Shown piece after piece: positions 45,801 to 54,812 of a DNA stretch of 64,000 nt. Origin of the DNA: Diaphorobacter ruginosibacter. Its GTDB lineage: Bacteria; Pseudomonadota; Gammaproteobacteria; Burkholderiales; Burkholderiaceae_C. Both the position numbers and the translations under genes were made by a program. The notes under the pieces are model-generated. The model worked only from the letters and a program-made list of their open reading frames with translations, was not told where the DNA came from and did not search any database. The stretch covers positions 2,666,001 to 2,730,000 of the forward strand of contig NZ_CP060714.1 of assembly GCF_014395975.1 (NCBI RefSeq). The letters run 5' to 3'. How positions within the stretch are numbered: the stretch's first letter is position 1; every line of letters starts with the position of its first letter.

Positions 45801-46926
45801 AGATGCCGTTGGCCACACGGCCGCAGCGGCCCGCACGCTGATTGGCAGCCGCCTGGCTGATCGGCTCGACCAGCAACTGCTCGACCTTGCTGCGGAACGA
45901 ATACCGCTTCACGCGCGCCGTACCGGAGTCGATCACGTAGCGAATGCCCGGCACGGTGAGCGAGGTTTCCGCGACGTTGGTGGCCAGCACGATGCGCCGG
46001 CCCGTGTGGCCGTCGAAGATGCGGTCCTGCTCGGCCTGCGACAGGCGCGAGAACAGCGGAAGCACCTCGGCGCTGCGCAGCACGGGTGAGTGCTGCAGGT
46101 GCTTGCGCAGGTGATCGGCTGCCTCGCGGATCTCGCGCTCGCCCGGCAGGAACACCAGGATGTCCCCATCCTTGCCTCCTGCCCAGAGCTCGTCCACGCC
46201 TTCGGCGATCGCGTCGTTGAGGTCGAAGTCCTTCTTGTCCTCGAATGGTCGGTAGCGCATCTCCACGGGGTAGGTGCGTCCCGAGACCATGATGACCGGC
46301 GCGGGACCGCTCTTTCCTGCGAAATGCCTGGCAAAGCGATCCGCGTCGATGGTGGCCGAGGTCACCACCACCTTCAGGTCGGGGCGCTTCGGCAGGATCT
46401 GCTTGATGTAGCCCAGCAGGAAGTCGATGTTCAGGCTGCGCTCGTGCGCCTCGTCGATGATCAGCGTGTCGTAGGCCTTGAGCAGCGGGTCGGTCTGCGT
46501 CTCGGCCAGCAGGATGCCGTCCGTCATCAGCTTGACCGATGCCCCCTTGTGCAGCGTGTCCTGGAAGCGCACCTTGTAGCCGACCACCTCGCCCGGGGGC
46601 GTGTTCAGTTCCTCGGCAATGCGCTTGGCCACGGACGAAGCTGCGATCCGGCGCGGCTGCGTGTGGCCGATGAGATGGCCGCGCACGTTGCCCTTGTCGT
46701 CCGGCGTCGCATTCACCTTGCCACGGCCGAGTGCCAGCGCAATCTTGGGCAACTGCGTGGTCTTGCCGGAGCCCGTCTCGCCGCAGACGATGATGACCTG
46801 GTGGCGATCCATGGCCTCCATGATTTCTTCACGGCGGGCGGATACGGGGAGTGACTCGGGGAACGTGATCTGCAAAGGCATAAGGGGGCGAATTATCCCA
46901 GCGTCGCCCATTTCCGGTTGGAACAT
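42808..46926 (-). CDS. hrpA: ATP-dependent RNA helicase HrpA (DEAH box)
   Basis: 1372 aa if started at ATG 46926, which has AGGGAAGGGA in the end of the preceding gene and follows its stop by 2 nt; ATGs at 46911 and 46881 are alternatives. Unwinds RNA; in E. coli HrpA rescues stalled ribosomes and affects mRNA processing. Walker A GETGSGKTT (49-57), GHTQPRRIAASSVAKRIAEE, DEAH (158-161), TSATIDADRFA, and QRAGRCGRVANG for the helicase core. The long C-terminal half has HrpA-type OB and helical domains (SYGRVDPQTARELFIRQAMV, RREVF-like PREVFSGATFDKW) and a Pro/Ala-rich linker (PGAAPGSVSAPAPSAVPSAR). Appears translationally coupled to the RNA-repair genes. Confidence 0.94.
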   Translation of the reverse strand: MFQPEMGDAGIIRPLMPLQITFPESLPVSARREEIMEAMDRHQVIIVCGETGSGKTTQLPKIALALGRGKVNATPDDKGNVRGHLIGHTQPRRIAASSVAKRIAEELNTPPGEVVGYKVRFQDTLHKGASVKLMTDGILLAETQTDPLLKAYDTLIIDEAHERSLNIDFLLGYIKQILPKRPDLKVVVTSATIDADRFARHFAGKSGPAPVIMVSGRTYPVEMRYRPFEDKKDFDLNDAIAEGVDELWAGGKDGDILVFLPGEREIREAADHLRKHLQHSPVLRSAEVLPLFSRLSQAEQDRIFDGHTGRRIVLATNVAETSLTVPGIRYVIDSGTARVKRYSFRSKVEQLLVEPISQAAANQRAGRCGRVANGICIRLYDEAAFDARDRFTDPEILRSSLAGVILRMKSLGLGDVVHFPFLEAPSGRAIADGYQLLAELGAVDDQGQLLPMGKELSRLPLDPRVGRMILEARERGAVAEVLIIASALSVQDVRDRPLEAQQQADQQHAKFDDEKSEFTGYLRLWKWLDDARGGKVVAKTRKEMVEQSAAPKALGRNAAFLPVSQRSGGASAQAPAEERPAVYDPAEAQPASHKISNRQWEQLLRQNFINIRRVREWRDIHSQLLTVVKEQKWLVNQEAAGYEEVHKSMLSGLLGNVGYKAEESDSYLGAHGIKFYPHPGAHLSKKPGRWIVAAEQVETSRLYGRGIAAIEPQWLEEIGAHLLKKQLLDPHWSKKQADVVAYERATLYGLVVYNGRRVSYGRVDPQTARELFIRQAMVEGEWETHWQFLAANLKMVRKVEELEHKSRRQDVLVDDELIYAFYDQQLPREVFSGATFDKWFRNAGKGNPDLLRLSRDELMRHEAAGITTQAFPKTVKLGGVDCSAAYLHSPGDARDGITVTVPLFVLNQVSEDRAEWLVPGMLKDKIQALLKSLPQRPRSRFVPLAENAQRLADLFLAPEKFGQGSLMDALLKQARDETSLDIKRADFKLDMLSPHLFMNFRITDEHGRQMGQGRNLGALKSELGAKARGAFQALASLRVAGNEAGGKADAVPGAAPGSVSAPAPSAVPSARAQKPEAPKAQAPHKPQQQADARYKEWSFGELPELMEIGKGNQTLIGFPALIDHGEAVGLEVFDEPEIAAVKHRAGLRRLFALQIRDALKYLEKNIPDLQKMAVAYMPLGTQEELREQIIDVAIDRAFLQDPLPTSEAAFKQRVQDGRGRLTLIANEVARMASGILAEYAAAQRKIKDTKNAADATADASAQLQRLMPKNFIAIAPWAQLGHYARYLKAITIRLDKHRTDPARDGAKSGELKPLEQRYWRLVAERKGQVDARMQEYRWMLEELRVSFFAQELRTPYPVSAKRMEKVWAQLQN

Positions 46927-46928
46927 GT

Positions 46929-48086
46929 CTATTTCCCTTCCCTGTCGCTGTTCACCAGCAGCGAGAGCGCATGCGCCTCGGTCGGCGTGGGTGCCTCCCA
47001 GCGGTGCAGCATGCCGAGCAGCGCCGCGTTGGTCAGCGTGGTGTCCCGAGCCCGGTTGCGCGCGAGCAGTTCGCCCCGGGTGGCCTCGAGGTGCACCAGG
47101 CGCACCGTGGCGCCATAGTCCAGGCACAGGTCCACCGACTTGCCGCGCATCTGGCGCGACAGGTGCGTGGCATTCCACACAAAGCGCTCCCGGGTGCGCA
47201 GCAGGGACCTGGCCTTGTCGATCGCGCGGTGCGCTGCCGCACCGTCGTTTTCGCCATGTTTCAAGCCCAGCTCGCTGCGCGCATCGTCAAAGGACACCAC
47301 GGGCCAGCCCTTGCACTCGCGCTCGACCCAGGTGTTCTTGCCGCTTGCGGGCAGGCCGCACATCACGATCACCTCCGATCCCGGTGCTTCGTGCAGCGCA
47401 TAGTCCGGATGCAGCTGCGCGCCACGGAAATAGCGCACGGCGGTCTCGGCCGAAGCGAACGCACGCGGCTTGCGCAGGCAGTCCTCCTCCCCGGCCATCT
47501 CGCGCACCAGCTCGATGTTGACCAACACCTGTCCCACATCCGGACAGACGCGGCCCAGGATGTCGGCGCGCGCGAGCATGGTGAGCAGGTGCAGGTCCGC
47601 GAGCCACGACAGCTCACGCACGATGAACTCGGGCGACTGCCCGCGCCGCGAATCCGCGAACGCAAAGAACGGCACCTGGTGGACCGAGATCAGCCGGCAG
47701 ATGGCCTCGCGCTGGAGCACGGGCGCACCGGCCTCCCACAGGGCGATGCGCGCATCCACCGCGCCCTTGCGCGAATGGCCAGGCTGCGAGATGCGGCCAT
47801 CATCGGCGATGACCGTGGTCGAGCACTTGGCCACGTCGTGCAGCAGCGCGGCAAAGAACACCGTCTCGCGGTCGTGCGGATCGAGCTGCGCGTAGTGCTC
47901 GTCCTCGAGCAGTGCGCGCAGCACCATCTTCGTATGCTTCCACACGTCGCCCTCGGCGTGGTAGATGGGGTCCTGCGGCGTGGTCTTGGCCAGTTCCAGT
48001 TGTGGAAAGGCATCGAGGCAGGCGGCAAAATCGACCTCGGCGCCGGGTGGCGGCGCAAGGGTCTGCATGTTTTTCCAGTTCCACAT
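46929..48086 (-). CDS. HD-domain phosphatase/polynucleotide kinase (HD-Pnk-like RNA end-healing enzyme)
   Basis: 385 aa from ATG 48086 with AGGAGA upstream; the open frame to 49010 overlaps the ligase and is not used. Residues ~40-200 form an HD phosphohydrolase: YHAEGDVWKHTKMV, FFAALLHDVAKCSTT with His83/Asp84, and AICRLISVHQVPFF. Residues ~235-385 form a P-loop kinase: VIVMCGLPASGKNTWVERE (Walker A 244-253), VSFDDARSELG, and FVWNATHLSRQMR typical of polynucleotide kinase-type AAA_33 proteins. An HD module plus Pnk in one chain is the architecture of the bacterial HD-Pnk end-healing enzymes, which remove 2',3' cyclic or 3' phosphates and phosphorylate 5'-OH ends. Here it is flanked by an RNA ligase and hrpA. 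Function inferred from architecture. Confidence 0.85.
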   Translation of the reverse strand: MWNWKNMQTLAPPPGAEVDFAACLDAFPQLELAKTTPQDPIYHAEGDVWKHTKMVLRALLEDEHYAQLDPHDRETVFFAALLHDVAKCSTTVIADDGRISQPGHSRKGAVDARIALWEAGAPVLQREAICRLISVHQVPFFAFADSRRGQSPEFIVRELSWLADLHLLTMLARADILGRVCPDVGQVLVNIELVREMAGEEDCLRKPRAFASAETAVRYFRGAQLHPDYALHEAPGSEVIVMCGLPASGKNTWVERECKGWPVVSFDDARSELGLKHGENDGAAAHRAIDKARSLLRTRERFVWNATHLSRQMRGKSVDLCLDYGATVRLVHLEATRGELLARNRARDTTLTNAALLGMLHRWEAPTPTEAHALSLLVNSDREGK

Positions 48087-48121
48087 GGGAATCTCCTCAA
48101 GGCCCGAGCGGTCCGTGCCGC

Positions 48122-48961
48122 TCAGCGCCATGTCTTGTCGATATCGCCCGCAAAGATGTCCACGCCCTCGCGCAACCCGTTGGGCACGATGGGGCGTTCG
48201 CTGTGATGCGAGCCTGAATTCAAAATCACCTGGACAAAGTCCGCGCGCACGAACTTGTAGCGTTCGAGCGTCCGGCCACCCTCCTCCACCTTGATGTAGA
48301 GGCCTTCGGAGCAATCGGACGGATCGGTCTGCCGCCAGCACAGTTCCCGGTCGAGTTGCTGACGCCGCACGGCCTGCTCGAACGCATGGCGCCATTGCGC
48401 GCTTCGCGCAAGCGACGGCCCGATGAGTGCGAGCAATTCCTGCAGGCGCCTGGGCGCCGCACCGCTGAAAAGCACGGGCACCGATACAACGGGCAGCTCG
48501 GCCAGCAACGCGTGGCGCATCGGCGTATCGAGGAAACCACCGGCGCTGCGATCCCAGATGTCGAACTCGCAAAACCAGTGCGGCAGCGCGTCGTAGAACA
48601 CCGAATGCTTGGCGAACAGCCATTCGCCATACATCACGTAGCGGTCGTCGAGACGCCGCATCAGCGCCGTTTCGTGCGCCTGCGCCCATTGCTTGAAGGC
48701 ATTGAACTGGCGCTCCCGCCCACCCATCTGCTCCAATTGCAGATAGTGGCCGCGCGACTGCAGCAGCAGACTGCCATCGGCAGAGAAACTCAAGGCGGCG
48801 TTGGCGCCATCGAGCTTTTCCTCCACCACGATGTGGCGGCCGGCGAGCCGTTCGTAGGGTACGCAATCGTTCTGATCGCCGGCCTGCAGGCGCGAGCCCT
48901 GCAGATGCGGCGTGCGTGGGTATTTCAGGATATCCAAGTTGAAAAGATGGTTCGAGGTCAT
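48122..48961 (-). CDS. ATP-dependent RNA ligase
   Basis: 279 aa from ATG 48961 (MTSNHLFNLDILKYPRTPHL). Covalent nucleotidyltransferase motifs in order: motif I HIVVEEKLDGANAAL with the adenylated Lys49; LLLQSRGHYLQL (Ia); RYVMYGEWLFAKHSVFYDAL (III); EFDIWDRSAGGFLD (IIIa); SEGLYIKVEEGG (IV, Glu219); ERYKFVRADF (V, Lys236/Arg239). This matches the RNA_ligase family (Pfam PF09414). Together with the HD-Pnk 35 nt downstream it would heal and seal broken RNA. No RtcR-like regulator lies nearby, so control is unknown. Confidence 0.88.
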   Translation of the reverse strand: MTSNHLFNLDILKYPRTPHLQGSRLQAGDQNDCVPYERLAGRHIVVEEKLDGANAALSFSADGSLLLQSRGHYLQLEQMGGRERQFNAFKQWAQAHETALMRRLDDRYVMYGEWLFAKHSVFYDALPHWFCEFDIWDRSAGGFLDTPMRHALLAELPVVSVPVLFSGAAPRRLQELLALIGPSLARSAQWRHAFEQAVRRQQLDRELCWRQTDPSDCSEGLYIKVEEGGRTLERYKFVRADFVQVILNSGSHHSERPIVPNGLREGVDIFAGDIDKTWR

Positions 48962-49524
48962 GTTGTGCTTTCTGTGGGTTCCGAAGGGAACGAGAGAAAA
49001 GAAAAGCCAACGACTCACGACAGGCGCCGCAATGAAGCGAGGACGGTCAGGCAACGCAATGAACCACACGCAATCCGTCGTGCGGAAACCATCGGCAGCT
49101 TGAATGGAACGTGTTGACAGGAGCGCCGGGAAGCAAGGGAATCCGGCAATCCATCGACCACACACCGCAGCGCACACGCAAGAGAGAATCCGGCCCGAGG
49201 ATGGAAGGCGGCGGATCAGCGTGTGACGAAGTCGTTCAGCAGGAACGTGTGCGGCGGGACATGGTGCACCTCTTGAGGGTGAGGGTTCAAAGGAAGCCGC
49301 AGAGTTTAGTGCGGCACGCTCAGGCAAGGCAAGTGGATGCAGAACTCAGCGCCTGCATTTCCATTCCTTCGTGGCGAAAACACATCAATCGGGTCGAACC
49401 GGGGCCGTCGGTTTCCTGCTGCGCGCAAAAGATATAAGCTCCTACTAATAAATACGCCCGCGGCACACACGACAAACCACTCGACAAATGATCGCGGGCG
49501 CCCATCACACAACAGCCTTCGCTC
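48962..49524. other. Long divergent region between the RNA ligase and MFS genes
   Basis: 563 bp without a supported gene. The RNA ligase frame stays open upstream to 49327, but the extra residues (PERAALNSAASFEPSPSRG and so on) are not ligase-like. The last ~150 bp before the MFS gene are relatively AT-rich (AAAAGATATAAGC near 49427) and probably hold its promoter. I searched the minus strand for a sigma-54 promoter before the ligase and did not find one. Confidence 0.5.
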
Positions 49525-50730
49525 ATGAACGATACGAACACCGCCGCTGCGCCAGAGCGCCGCAATCTCGGCCTGCTGGTTGCCGCGCAGTCCCTTGGCG
49601 GTGCCTCCCCGCCCATCATCATTTCCCTGGGCGGGCTGGTCGGGCAGCAACTGTCCTCCAACCCTTCGGCCACCACGCTGCCGGTGAGCCTGTACCAGTT
49701 GGGCCTGGCGCTCTCCACCCTGCCCGCCGCATGGCTCATGCACCGCATGGGGCGGCGTATCACCTATGTGGTCGGCGCGATGATGGGCGCCCTGTCGGGA
49801 GCCATTGCGGCCCAGGGGATTGCGCAATCGAGCTTCGAGATGTTCTGCATCGGCACGGCGCTGGCCGGCTTCTATGCAGCCTGTGTGCAAAGCTACCGCT
49901 TCGCGGCCGCCGACGCAGCGGGGGGTGATTCGGCGCGGCAGGCGCAGGCGATCTCGCGCATCATGATCGGCGGGCTGATCGCCGCCATCATCGGTCCGCA
50001 GGTCGTGATCTGGACGCGCGACTCGCTGCCGGCCACGCCGTTTGCCGGCAGCTTCTACAGCCAGGCCGTGCTGGCACTGCTGGCATTGCCTTTCGTTGCC
50101 TTGCTGCACCTGCCCAGGGCCCAGACCAAGGTGGTTGCGGGAGAGGCGCGGCCGCTCTCCGAGATCGTTCGAACCCCCAAGTTCATCGTCGCCGCCTCGG
50201 CCGGCGTGGTGAGCTATGGACTCATGTCGTTCCTCATGACGGCCGCGCCCATGGCCATGGTCGGCTGCGGCCACACGGTGGGCGAGGCAGCGCTGGGCAT
50301 CCAGTGGCACGTGCTGTCGATGTTCGTGCCGAGCTTCTTCACCGGCAGGCTCATCAACCGTTTCGGCAACCGCGCCATCACGTCGCTGGGCCTCGTGATG
50401 ATTGGCGCAGCCGGCGTGCTGGCACTGCTCGGGCTGGACCTGTTCCATTTCTGGGGCGCGCTGATTCTGCTGGGCGTGGGCTGGAACTTCGGCTTCATCG
50501 GCGCCACATCGCTGGTCACCGAGTGCTACCGGCCGCCCGAGCGCGCCAAGGTGCAGGCGCTCAACGACTTTCTGGTGTTCGGCACGGTGGCGATTGCCTC
50601 GTTCGGCTCGGGCCAGTTGCTGCACACCGTGGGCTGGAACGGCATCAACACGGGCATGCTGCCGCTCGTGGCAGTGGTGCTGGTGCTCCTCGGCCTGCAG
50701 AGCCGCAAGCTCAGGGACGCATCGAATTGA
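49525..50730 (+). CDS. MFS transporter
   Basis: 401 aa with about 11-12 hydrophobic segments. The MFS loop signature appears as WLMHRMGRRITYVVGAMMGA between helices 2 and 3, with later segments such as VVSYGLMSFLMTAAPMAMVG, ITSLGLVMIGAAGVLALLG, LILLGVGWNFGFIGATSLVT and a long loop CYRPPERAKVQALNDF. The arrangement resembles YfcJ/YnfM-type single-substrate permeases of unknown specificity. No regulator or enzyme partner is attached, so the substrate cannot be guessed. Converges on the response-regulator gene. Confidence 0.85.
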   Translation: MNDTNTAAAPERRNLGLLVAAQSLGGASPPIIISLGGLVGQQLSSNPSATTLPVSLYQLGLALSTLPAAWLMHRMGRRITYVVGAMMGALSGAIAAQGIAQSSFEMFCIGTALAGFYAACVQSYRFAAADAAGGDSARQAQAISRIMIGGLIAAIIGPQVVIWTRDSLPATPFAGSFYSQAVLALLALPFVALLHLPRAQTKVVAGEARPLSEIVRTPKFIVAASAGVVSYGLMSFLMTAAPMAMVGCGHTVGEAALGIQWHVLSMFVPSFFTGRLINRFGNRAITSLGLVMIGAAGVLALLGLDLFHFWGALILLGVGWNFGFIGATSLVTECYRPPERAKVQALNDFLVFGTVAIASFGSGQLLHTVGWNGINTGMLPLVAVVLVLLGLQSRKLRDASN

Positions 50731-50765
50731 GCACCTGCTCGAGCGCCTGCCTGAGTGTCTGTTTT

Positions 50766-52171
<1,406 letters not shown>

Positions 52172-52175
<4 letters not shown>

Positions 52176-54028
52176 GATGCCGCCGTGGGATGCATTGGAA
52201 AATTCAATGTGAAACAGGTGCGCCAGGGCGCGCGTTCGCTCAGGGCGGCGCTGCCGCCGTGCGCGGCCATGATGCGGGCGACGATGGCAAGACCCAGCCC
52301 GGTGCCGCCCGGGCTGCGCGAGGCAAAGGGTTCAAACAGACGCTCGCGCAGGTCGGCGGCGATACCGGGGCCATCGTCACAGACGTGAAGCAGCACGCCG
52401 CCATCCACACGCTCGGCATCCACCAGAACGCGCTGCTGGCCTGCCCCGTGCCTTGCCTGTCGCGCATTCGTGAGCAGGTTGACCACCGCCTGGTCGAAGC
52501 GCACGGGGTCCACGCTGGCGATGAATTCGCCCTGCAGACTGGTGCCCAGTTCTACATCGGGCATGCGCCGGATCAGCGTGCGCATGCGGCTTGCAAGGTC
52601 GATCTCCAGCGGCTGGATCTGCCAGGGTTTGGCGTAGTCCAGCAGGTCTTCCGTGAGCCGCGAAATGCGCGCGATCTGCTCACCCACTTCCTGCCGCGTC
52701 TCCTCGGGCGACAGCGCCACCGCCATGGCGATGATGTTGAGTGGGTTGCGCAGATCATGCGCCACCGTGGTCGCGAGCGAGCCCAGTTCCGCAAGACGCG
52801 CCTGCAACTGATGTTCGCGCTCGCGCTCACGGGCCCGCTCCGCATGCTCGACATGGGATGCTGCGTCGGCCAGCACCGAACCAAAAAGCTCCGCCAGATG
52901 ACGCTGGCCGGGCGGCGCCTCGTCAAAGCCAGCGAGCCGTGTCTCCCAGCCGCTGTCCGCCGCGCGGGAACACACCAGTGCGGGCATGGGCTCCACGGGC
53001 TCAGTAGAGGACACGGTCGAGGGCTCGGGCGGCCGAGGCATCTGAGGCACCACCAGCACCTGCACTTCCAGGCCCATGCGCCGCGACAGCAGAGCGGCCG
53101 CCTCCGCCTGCAGCTCGTCCAGCGAAGCCGTCCGGCTCAGCGCCGCGCGCCAGTCGCGCAGATCGTCGGCGGAAGGCGTTCCGCCCGGATACACCAGCCG
53201 CGCGGCAAAGCTCCACACCGGCCCGCGCAGTGCCAGGCACACGGCGGCCACCGCGATCGCCACCACCCAGCGGGACTCGAACGGCAGCATCACGGCAAGC
53301 GGCACCACCAGCACACCCGATGCCATCAGAATGGCCGACGCCAGCGCGCGGCGCGCCCAGACGTTGGCGACGAAGACGCGGTAGCGAAGAATGCCGTAGA
53401 CCAGAATCACCGGATAAGCCGGTGCGGCGAGCACCTGCCATGGATAGATGGGAATCTGCAATGCGGCGAACGCATAGCCCGACATCGCCATCAGCCCCCA
53501 GCCGCACGACATGGCCACGGCCGCGATCTGCCGCTGGCGCTGCGCCGAGGCCGCATGGAAGAACGCCATCAGCAGCGCCAGAATGCCCAGCGCCGCAAGG
53601 CAGGCCCAGACCAGACTCGTCATCCAGCCGACGTGGTTGGGCACCACCACCCACTCCACGCCGGTGAACGGCGCAAAGTGCTCGAACGTGCCGGGCGAGC
53701 GCAGCAGCGCATGCAGTGCTGTGACCCCGGCCCCCGCATAGGCCGCGTAGATCCAGCGCCGGTCGATCGGAGAGTGGCAGAAGATCAGGCAGAAATGCAG
53801 AAACGCCGCCGAGGTCAACGGCAGCGTGGACAGCAGCGCCATCGCAAGAGGCGCGGTTGCAATCCCAAACCAGTTGGGCAGCTCGTTGCCGACGATCCAG
53901 GTCGCCACGCCCATCAGGAACACCACCAGCAGGCGCGCGCCCTGGACCTGCTTGGCCCACACCAGCAGCACGATGCCGAGCGCCAAGGTTTCCAGCAAGG
54001 TCAGAAAAAGTGCAACGTGAATAGCCAT
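52172..54028 (-). CDS. Membrane sensor histidine kinase
   Basis: 618 aa from ATG 54028. The N-terminal ~270 residues contain 8-9 hydrophobic helices (VALFLTLLETLALGIVLLVW, LLVVFLMGVATWIVGNELPN, LTSAAFLHFCLIFCHSPI and others), a membrane sensory module that I do not assign to a known family. A cytoplasmic linker follows, and then the HisKA domain with phospho-His424 (TTVAHDLRNPLNIIAMAVAL), N box (FDQAVVNLLTNARQARHG) and G boxes (VCDDGPGIAADLRERLFEPF, GTGLGLAIVARIMAAHGG). Forms a coupled pair with the sigma-54 regulator. The signal is unknown. Confidence 0.92.
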
Positions 54029-54037
54029 GGGCAGCAC

Positions 54038-54087
54038 TGTAAACGGCGTTGACGCAACCCGCAATCGAGCTGTAAACGATGTTGACA
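54038..54087. promoter_or_regulatory. Two dyad repeats, candidate activator sites (UAS)
   Basis: TGTAAACGGCGTTGAC (54038-54053) and TGTAAACGATGTTGACA (54071-54087). Each is a near-palindrome TGTaAAC-N3-GTTgACA; they agree at 14 of 16 bases and their starts lie 33 bp (three helical turns) apart. They lie 41 to 90 bp upstream of the sigma-54 promoter and just before the sensor kinase start, a fitting place for the NtrC-like regulator to bind. Confidence 0.65.
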
Positions 54088-54127
54088 GGCGCCATTACAA
54101 ACCCAATGAAATCAATGACTTGGGTTT

Positions 54128-54143
54128 TGGCATGGATGCTGCA
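54128..54143 (+). promoter_or_regulatory. Sigma-54 (-24/-12) promoter
   Basis: TGGCATGGATGCTGCA matches the consensus TGGCAC-G-N4-TTGCA with GG and GC in the required register (CTGCA for TTGCA). Initiation would fall near 54153, only about 2 nt before the DUF4166 ATG at 54155, giving an almost leaderless mRNA. Confidence 0.75.
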
Positions 54144-54154
54144 ACACAGAGTGC

Positions 54155-54811
54155 ATGAACACCCTGCACCACCCCGCCAACCGCTACGACGCAGATCAGC
54201 ACCCTAGAGCGCTGGACATTTCCACGCTGGTTGGCGAGGCCGCCTGGAGCCAGCTGTCACCCGCCATAAAGCGCCGCTTTGCCGCCGCGCACACGGACGT
54301 CACCTACCAAGGCTCGATGGCACTACACACCTCGCGCATCGGCCGGCTGTTTGCCCTGGCTGCGCGGTTGCTGGGCAGCCCGCTCGCCGGCGCGCGCCAC
54401 GAGGCAGTCGATACCCGCGTGAGTGTTCGCGGTGACGGCCAGGGCGGCGTGATCTGGGAACGCGAACTGGGCACGGGCTCCGGCAGCCAGCGTGTGCAGT
54501 CCACCAAGCGCCTGGGGCCGGATGGACAGCTGGAGGAATGCACCACCGGCGGCCTCGCCATGCACCTGGCCACCAGCGTGCAGAACGGAGCCCTGGTGTT
54601 CGAGAGCCGCGGCTACTTCCTGCTCCTTGGTGGCCTTCGCTTGTCGATTCCCGCCTGGTTCACTCCCGGCACCTGCCGAGTCGAACACAGCGATGTACAT
54701 GACGACGGCATCGGCCCCGGCCGCTTTCGCTTCACGATGACCATGACACACCCGCTCTGGGGCCAGACCTTTCACCAAACCGGCATTTTTTCTGATCCTC
54801 GGAAGGACTGA
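54155..54811 (+). CDS. DUF4166 domain protein
   Basis: 218 aa. DUF4166 features: LSPAIKRRFAAAHTDVTYQG, a basic helix (RIGRLFALAARLLGSPLAGA), VSVRGDGQGGVIWERELGTG, ALVFESRGYFLLLGGLRLSI, PAWFTPGTCRVEHSDVHDDG and FRFTMTMTHPLWGQTFHQTG. The domain often sits beside or inside TIGR01777-type epimerase proteins, as here, where the next gene starts 1 nt after its stop. Biochemistry unknown. Preceded by a sigma-54 promoter, so it is probably inducible through the divergent two-component system. Confidence 0.88.
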   Translation: MNTLHHPANRYDADQHPRALDISTLVGEAAWSQLSPAIKRRFAAAHTDVTYQGSMALHTSRIGRLFALAARLLGSPLAGARHEAVDTRVSVRGDGQGGVIWERELGTGSGSQRVQSTKRLGPDGQLEECTTGGLAMHLATSVQNGALVFESRGYFLLLGGLRLSIPAWFTPGTCRVEHSDVHDDGIGPGRFRFTMTMTHPLWGQTFHQTGIFSDPRKD

Positions 54812-54812
54812 T

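Noticed and set aside
43909..46089. 726-codon plus-strand open frame inside hrpA
   Set aside because: Antisense to the helicase core, no recognisable protein.
48087..49010. N-terminal extension of the HD-Pnk frame across the ligase gene
   Set aside because: The ligase in the other frame has all catalytic motifs; the extension is Arg/Ala-rich noise, and a good ribosome site precedes ATG 48086.
49306..50625. 439-codon minus-strand open frame opposite the MFS gene
   Set aside because: Gln/Arg/His-rich antisense shadow; the MFS protein on the plus strand has clear membrane helices.
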